A program made the position numbers and the translations under genes. From the NCBI GenBank assembly GCA_033964015.1, contig JAWWUD010000052.1, positions 124,001 to 188,000 of the forward strand: a stretch of DNA of 64,000 bases. The letters are read 5' to 3'. Shown here one piece after another: positions 58,217-64,000 of the stretch (its first letter is position 1; the number at the start of each line of letters is the position of its first letter). Under the pieces are notes generated by a model, which did not search any database, had not been told where the DNA came from, and saw nothing but the letters and a program-made list of their open reading frames with translations. The stretch comes from Scolanthus callimorphus. Lineage: Eukaryota; Cnidaria; Anthozoa; Actiniaria; Edwardsiidae.

Positions 58217-58330
58217 TATCTATTTATTATCTACTCATATACTGTACACAAGAAAGAGGGACGGTGACCTCCCCAGCAATGCTTGGTGGGGAGATGGAAT
58301 GGCCGCATTGAAGAGCGGCTCTTTCTCTTC

Positions 58331-58392
58331 ATAATAATAATAATAATAATAACAATAATAAATAACAATAATAATAACAATAATAATAATAA
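58331..58392. repeat. (TAA)n microsatellite, interrupted
   Basis: TAA repeats with AACAA interruptions. Confidence 0.9.
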
Positions 58393-58862
58393 GAAGAATA
58401 ATAACGCAATTAAATTTTTAGTGCTGAAACAATGAGACCTTGTTGAACGTTTACTAAAGTAAAGGTGATCGCTCTGGCTTAAGTTTTGGCTTTTCACTAT
58501 AAAAACGCAATTAAATTTTTGGCAGCTCCATTTTGGAAAAGAAATGGCGACCACAGCAGAAAATATCTGTTGGCATTTCTCGCTACTACGCTTTAGGGAT
58601 GTTGTATTTGATCAAATCAACCTCACTGTCCAGGCCAAGCCTGGTGACAAAATCTAGTATGTTGTGCCCAGGTGAATCTCTCTAGATAAGATAAGAGTGC
58701 CCTTCCTGAAGCCTTGGGTAAAGTATATTCGACTAATTTAACGAATTTAAAGAGCTTGGGTGTTATCCGCCTCTCTAGCCCACAGTGAATATACCTAAGT
58801 CTTTTATATCTAAGTCAATCCCACTTAGTATCGCGATTCACCCTGCCACTCTGTGTTGTTGT
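58393..58862. other. Non-coding stretch
   Basis: No gene. Repeated CGCAATTAAATTTTT strings (58405 and 58506) are all I see. Confidence 0.35.
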
Positions 58863-58894
58863 GAGCCGTCAATATTTTGTGGTATTGACGGCTC
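58863..58894. repeat. Perfect small hairpin GAGCCGTCAATA
   Basis: GAGCCGTCAATATTTTGTGG then TATTGACGGCTC. The string GCCGTCAATATTTTGTGG recurs in the foldback at 59192, so this looks like an internally deleted relative. Confidence 0.7.
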
Positions 58895-59191
58895 AAAAAG
58901 AGCTAGCAAAATTCAACTTTTTTCGCACGAATTTATGTTTCATTTCATTGTCAATAGTTAGAAATAACGTTTAGCTATATTTCTAGCAATATCTTATGGC
59001 AGAAAGAGATTTTTTTCGCCGAAAAAGATGGAAAAATGTAAACAGAAAATGCTCGAGCTCGTGCGAAAAGCCCATGTGATTGCGTGAGATCGTGCGTAAA
59101 TGTAATGAGAATTGAAATTTCAATCGACAATAAATAGCACTATTTCTTGCCATTTCCTCCAGAAAATCTTCAAGAATCGCGATACAATATT

Positions 59192-59356
59192 AATTACGAT
59201 TTTGAGACGGCAATTCCACAAAATATTGACGGCGTTGGAAGAAAATATTTTCACGTATTGGGCTCCGACGCTGCGCGACTCCGCCCAATACGTGAACATA
59301 TTTTCTCCCAACTAGCCGTCAATATTTTGTGGAATTGCCGTCTCAAAATCGTAATT
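59192..59356. mobile_element. 165-bp near-perfect foldback element
   Basis: The left arm AATTACGATTTTGAGACGGC, AATTCCACAAAATATTGACGG, CACGTATTGGGC pairs with the mirror on the right, ending GCCGTCTCAAAATCGTAATT. The loop is about 19 bp and GC-rich. A short relative is at 58863. Plus and minus frames here mirror each other and are not genes. Confidence 0.8.
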
Positions 59357-59465
59357 AGTATATACTATAGTGGTCTATTTAATATATATTGCATGGTTGA
59401 GCGAGGTGTTGGCTTTTCAGGCTCCAGAATATTTTACAGAAAAAGAAATGACATACTATTTGACA

Positions 59466-59799
59466 ATAATACAGCTCTTGGTTGTCTAATTCCTCTACTC
59501 CGCTTGGGATCACCACCTTATTGTGGTGGGGTGGTTTGTGTGTTCCAGTGACCTCTAGAGCTATGTCGGCGGGAGTCTTGGACTCCTGGTAGGGCCACCC
59601 ATGCCGAACAGGTCGAAAGGTAGGGGCCAGACAAAGAGTGATCCCCTGGTCCTCCAGGTTGAGGGTTGGGCGTGGGGTCAACAACCCCATCCTAGAAAAA
59701 CAATTCAGTTACGGAAACCAGTATAATCGTTAATACTATTTAGTTGTACTGGCCTTATGTCTCACCGGGGATGATGAGGCCTAAGTAAGTAAGTAAGTG
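59466..59799 (+). mobile_element. 3' fragment of a non-LTR retroelement with (TAAG)n tail
   Basis: GTCAACAACCCCATCCTAG is followed by CTCACCGGGGATGATGAGGC then CTAAGTAAGTAAGTAAGT at 59781-59799. A short 3' tail of tandem TAAG units after a conserved hairpin-prone block is the pattern of RTE-like and other non-LTR retroelement ends. The upstream part (GGATCACCACCTTATTGTGG and on) is broken in all frames. Clade uncertain. Confidence 0.5.
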
Positions 59800-62740
59800 G
59801 TTGTCTAATTGTGGTCTCTCTATGTTTCTCTATTCAGATTTCGCCTATTGAGGACTGACGGCGGTTTAGACTTCACTAGAAGGACAACTTCATTGTACAT
59901 TGCACATCAAGATCCAATCCAACCACAAAGCCACGCCACATCGGTAGACTCTATCACGTGAAATTGGTGTCACGCAACATAGGTAGAATTTATCCCCCGA
60001 CATGTCACACAGTCGTCATTATAGTATAGCTTAGTAGCCATAGCAACCATTAACACCAGTATCACGTGATATGAATCAACCAATCACTGACTTAAAATAT
60101 TCATTCAAATCCTTTTGGTGGACAGATTCACCCCGACAATTTGCTATTGACCGGAACCGAAATCATAAAATGTTGTATTTATATACAAGAGAAATAAGCT
60201 CCGAAATGAGTGTAATTATGCGAATCGTGAACATGAGCTAATAAAAGCTTAGAACGAAATCAACATTGTTAAATTGAGAGTGGGGTGGGCCAGAGACGTG
60301 TCCGTTTATACAACTATTTCGATAAGCCTGCGCACCCAGATCCAAAAGCAGTATGAGTAGAAACAAAATGTTCTTTGAGGATGCCTCACTAGTAAGTTTG
60401 GCTGCTAAATTCGCCTAACAGAGCTTCGTTTAACTAGTAACTCGCTTACTCAAACAGTGTGTGAAATTTATCGCCTGCTTTAACGGATAAAAACAAAACC
60501 AAAGTAAAAATTAACACCACATTGCTCTCATAGTATCAATTAACTGGTGACGTCATCGAAACAACTCCAAGCTTTGTCCTCATGATCAGTCCAATCTCGT
60601 CCCAGCGGCCAGCGCCCCTCCCTGGGAATGCTGGGAACAAGGTTGTGCACGGCCGACCTGCCCAAGTACCTTGTAGAATATCAGTAAATAGCTTCCAATA
60701 TGCTCTGCGTACCTATGTTTTATGAAGTAGCTGTATGCAGCAGGGTAAGCTAACATACTGACTCAGCTGCTTTGTTTTACGTGATGTCGTCAGGATTTCA
60801 TGAGTCCGAGAAGTGGGTTTAAAAAATCAGACTTTGAGGTGTTTGGAAATCCTGATTCTAGCTTCTTAGAGTAATTTTATTTTAATATTTCGCTTATCAA
60901 AACCTCCTTCACGCTTATGAGTTGTCCTTTTTAAATTGGAAAATGAATAATGAGTTTCAGCAAGATATAGCTGCCTGATGCATTTCAATGGCGTTCTAAA
61001 CCGGTCTGAAGTAGGACTTTTGTTGTTTTTTTTATCAAAAATCCAAAGAATATTTCAGAACTGAAGAGTAGTTTCCAGGAGGGGTAGGGGATGATCGTAG
61101 TAACTTTTTGTTCAAATTGGTCATCTGGTATGTAAATCAGGCAAAAACAACGCAAATGAGATTATATAAGATCGCATAGAAATTCTTGAATAACTGTTAA
61201 TGATTTTCGGGAATATTCTAGGGCAGAACAACGTTAAGATGTTTCTGTGGTTATGTTTTTTTGGGAATGTTTTTCAGTGTTACAATCATTTTGGACTGGT
61301 ACCTCCAACCCAATGACTCTAACTGCACTGCTTATTTAAAAACCAGAACGATGCCTCCGCGGTATCTCTGATCGGATAGCGCATAAAAACTACCTTTCTT
61401 TTTCTGTTTTCTGGTGCTTGTAAGATTAATTCACATTATCTTTCCACGGTATCTTCTTCCCTTTTTCCAAGGCGGCTGTAGCAATGGGAGCGGGAAGAGC
61501 TCAAAAGGGCCTCTTTCTTCGCAAGACTTTTCCGAAAAAGCCGTATAGTCTTTCGTACCGACATGTTAAGTAAACAAGAACTTTCCGCCGTAAGTAAAAT
61601 AGGGTTTAATAAAATTGGATAACCATAAGAGTGCGAAAAAAATCAAAACATAATCCTTTTTATGACCCATCTTTTCGGTGACTTTGTTTTATTTTCCTAA
61701 CTCGTTTAACAAAACGTTATTGCATGCGAGTTGCAAAATATAAGATGATGAAAGATGATGTCATGTCTTCTCCTTGATAATAGATGAGACTGTGGATTGG
61801 GACTTGTTCCTCAATTTAGCGGATAAATTAAATTGATTTGTCGGAGTTCTATGAATCTTCGTAATTTGATGAAGCTAGTTCCTAATTGTCCTTTATTGTT
61901 ATATTAGAAGTGAAAAGGGGAGTGTGAATTGTAAATGATAGAATACATTTTCTGCAGGCCCAAGGTGTTTTGATAAAATGTAACGTTCTAACAACAATAT
62001 TATTGCAGTTGAGGATTACGGCTTCACAGGATTTGTATATATTTTTTTTCGACTAAGTTTCATTGATTCACCCCAAATATTGTTCAAACAATTGACATCA
62101 ACTGACTTTATTGCCCCAGTTTTTAGGTGACAACTTTGCCGCTTTTTTGCAATCAAAACGATAACAAAATCCCATGGACGCTACTGTTTACTGTGAGCCC
62201 GCTAATTTGTCCCTGCAATAAGCTCGCATCATTTTAACATCTATGTTATGCTTCAGTTTTAATATAAACTTACACTTCTGTTATGATTAAAAAAATACCA
62301 TCGGTTGTAATAATGAATTATGATTTCGAATTGCCGCGCCGTCTACTCATACGCAGTTCAAGGTCTAAATTCGTTGCAAGGCGACGTTTGGCGATAAATC
62401 TTTGCGTTGAGGACGACTGCCGCACGGTAAAAACATCGAGCAGTAACCAATTTTGTCTTTTGATGGGTAAGTTTCGATCCTTTCCCCTTTAATTTTCTTT
62501 AGTAAAATTCGCATACTTTCGTTAACACGAATTATATTTCATATCTTCCCTTCCTTGTGTTTTTATTCTTTTATCGTGAGATTGCCTTATTGCCTAAAAA
62601 GTTTCTTAGGGTCGCCTTAAATTGCTTTAGATATCCTTGAATATGTGTTTCTCCTAAATCGGCCTTACACTGTGGTAGCTTGCTGCGACTTTTGGCCGTT
62701 GTAAAAGCCTAAGTGAAAACTTAAGGTAACTGTCACATTA
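59800..62740. other. Intergenic or intronic DNA between the two precursors
   Basis: No coding region recognised. The untranslated first exon of precursor 2 may lie somewhere here, but I cannot place it. The frame at 62283-62492 has no signature. Confidence 0.4.
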
Positions 62741-63114
62741 CCTGTATTCACACACTAGTCTGAGACGAGTTTCTCGCCTTGAATATGGTTCCCTGTTCTT
62801 CTGTGATTAAGTTAAAACAATTTTTTGAAGGAGAAAGTTTAGAAAGACAACAAGGAAGTGTTTCTGAGCAGAATTGACATAAAGCAGGAACTTTTTCTGA
62901 CGAGAAACCCGTCTCAGACGAGTTTTCCGTCTCTAGTGTGAACACGAAAAACTCGTCATGACGGGTTTTTCGTTTGACGAGTTTTCCGTCTCATACGAAT
63001 TCAGTCGATTTCCCGTCAAAAATCCGTGTCATCCCGGTTTTACACTAAGACGACTTTTCCGTCCGGACGAAAATTTCGTCTCTGACGAGTTTTCCGTCTC
63101 TAGTGTGAATACGG
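62741..63114. mobile_element. MITE rich in GACGAGTTTTCCGTCTC, upstream of precursor 2
   Basis: CCTGTATTCACACACTAG at the left mirrors CTAGTGTGAATACGG at the right. The right half repeats GACGAGTTTTCCGTCTC at least three times and its inverse (CGTCATGACGGG) once. About 374 bp, ending 350 bp before the precursor ATG. No coding capacity. Confidence 0.65.
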
Positions 63115-63440
63115 CTATTCAACAGTGCTACGAGGTGGTTATTTTGATGTCGGCTCTTGTCTCTCGTTCTTTTGGGCTGTTCTTCATTTGAACTTATGTT
63201 CTACTTTGACTCACGTCTTTCGGATGGGACAATAAACCTGCCACGATCCAGTCTCACCTACATTACAGTAGGTCACCTACATTACCCTACCCAGTTCAAA
63301 TAGGTGAAGCCAAAGAACCACTGAGGGCGTATATCTTCTGGCCGTGACCACCCTCAATGCATGTGCTCATGGCTACTAAGGTGGCTTTGGGACCCATTGC
63401 ACGAGCTGCAATTCTCAGGAGCCGTCCTCCAGCATTTACA

Positions 63441-63454
63441 TTTATTTTTTACAG
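63441..63454 (+). other. Predicted splice acceptor before precursor 2 ATG
   Basis: TTTATTTTTTACAG ends nine bases before ATG 63464. A branch-like CAGCATTTAC lies just upstream. It parallels the acceptor of paralogue 1. Confidence 0.5.
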
Positions 63455-63463
63455 TTTTGGGCG

Positions 63464-63715
63464 ATGGCAGTTTCTCGACTCCTCTGCTTTGTCGCTTTGT
63501 TGTGTACCGTTTTCGTCTGCCATTTGAGGACGACCGAGTCTCAGGGGTTGCGCTGGGGTAGAACGTTAGACGAGAAGGACGTCTATAAAGATGACCATGG
63601 CGGAGTCCCGCGAGATACGACTGCATTGGATGACGTTTTCAAGACAGCTTGGAAGGAGAGGATTGTAAGCTCGCGAGAAAAGGCAAAGAACAAGCATAGA
63701 TCATATAATATGTGA
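63464..63715 (+). CDS. Neuropeptide precursor, pQGLRWamide (Antho-RWamide II type), paralogue 2
   Basis: An 83-residue secreted prohormone. Residues 1-26 form a signal peptide (MAVSRLLCFVALLCTVFVCH, ending TTES). Gln27-Gly-Leu-Arg-Trp31 follows directly, then Gly32 (amide donor) and a single Arg33. Cleavage after Ser26 (T-E-S) would expose Gln27 for pyroglutamate formation. The mature peptide would be identical to that of the gene at 56621. The remainder has an acidic spacer (TLDEKDVYKDDHGG) and a basic tail (KTAWKERIVSSREKAKNKHR, SYNM), unrelated in sequence to paralogue 1 but alike in charge pattern. There is only one peptide copy, and the convertase site is monobasic here but dibasic in paralogue 1. 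ATTGTAAGC at about 63662-63670 could act as a weak splice donor. TGA is at 63713-63715. Confidence 0.87.
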   Translation: MAVSRLLCFVALLCTVFVCHLRTTESQGLRWGRTLDEKDVYKDDHGGVPRDTTALDDVFKTAWKERIVSSREKAKNKHRSYNM

Positions 63716-64000
63716 AACACCGCGGATCCCACGAAACAGGCCTTTTGGAAGCCATGCTTTGACTCTCCTTTCTATTCTAGTATTTCGCTCTCGAACACTC
63801 TGCCTTGGCACATCGACATTAAGTGTGTTTAGTATGTGAAACACTATATGTAGAACAAATGTAATCAGCTCGACAGTTTCACATTCGAAGCCAAGATGTG
63901 CTTGGTTTCTCCTTCAGAGCCCAAAACATAAATTACACCTTGACTCCCTCTATAATGAAAACGTAAAAAGGAAATAGAAACTATAGAAAAGATTATGTTC
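63716..64000. other. 3' flank of precursor 2
   Basis: Probable 3' untranslated region and downstream DNA. No AATAAA before the window ends; TGTGAAACAC occurs at 63711 and again near 63836. Confidence 0.35.

Noticed and set aside
58055..58311. Poly-isoleucine and poly-asparagine open frames
   Set aside because: Translation of the AAT microsatellite.

Overview
The window looks like AT-rich, gene-poor nuclear DNA of a cnidarian, most likely an anthozoan (sea anemone or stony coral). The best clue is a pair of small secreted precursors near the right end. Each has a signal peptide followed at once by Gln-Gly-Leu-Arg-Trp-Gly and a basic residue. Processed and amidated, this gives pyroGlu-Gly-Leu-Arg-Trp-amide, the sequence I recall for the sea-anemone neuropeptide Antho-RWamide II. 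Penelope-like retroelements with GIY-YIG ends, LINE fragments, Helitrons and many short inverted-repeat elements fit an invertebrate animal genome. I see no sign of bacterial or viral operon structure.

Layout. 1-12.6 kb: non-coding DNA with short inverted-repeat elements (1.9, 7.2, 8.7, 9.7, 10.5 kb), a 160-bp tandem repeat at 5.5-6.2 kb and one weak coding remnant at 3.9-4.1 kb. 12.6-16.4 kb: repeat cluster with two LINE 3' remnants, a 128-bp satellite carrying CRE/ATF palindromes, a decayed Penelope-like element, a foldback element with a 9-bp target duplication and a 32-nt poly-C tract. 16.4-27.9 kb: mostly featureless, with a CATATG-rich array at 22.1-22.5 kb and a three-level nest of elements at 23.9-24.4 kb. 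27.9-34.1 kb: a Penelope-like element between inverted arms carrying a hammerhead-like core, two head-to-tail non-autonomous Helitrons, and a LINE reverse-transcriptase pseudogene. 34.1-49.8 kb: non-coding DNA, a possible 48-residue proline-rich ORF at 36.5 kb and several element families. 49.9-55.3 kb: a 3.4-kb foldback with two arms of about 975 bp, then smaller foldbacks. 55.9-63.7 kb: the two neuropeptide precursor genes, both on the plus strand about 6.8 kb apart.

The two precursors are the only protein genes I call with confidence. They share architecture: signal peptide, a single immature peptide at the very N-terminus of the prohormone, an acidic spacer and a basic C-terminal tail. 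Each has a splice-acceptor-like sequence just upstream of the ATG. They read as tandem paralogues of a single-copy RWamide precursor, unlike the multi-copy precursors usual in cnidarians.

Most other long open frames show no family signature or lie in repeats, and are left out. Coordinates of repeats were read by eye and may be off by a few bases. No database search or alignment was run.
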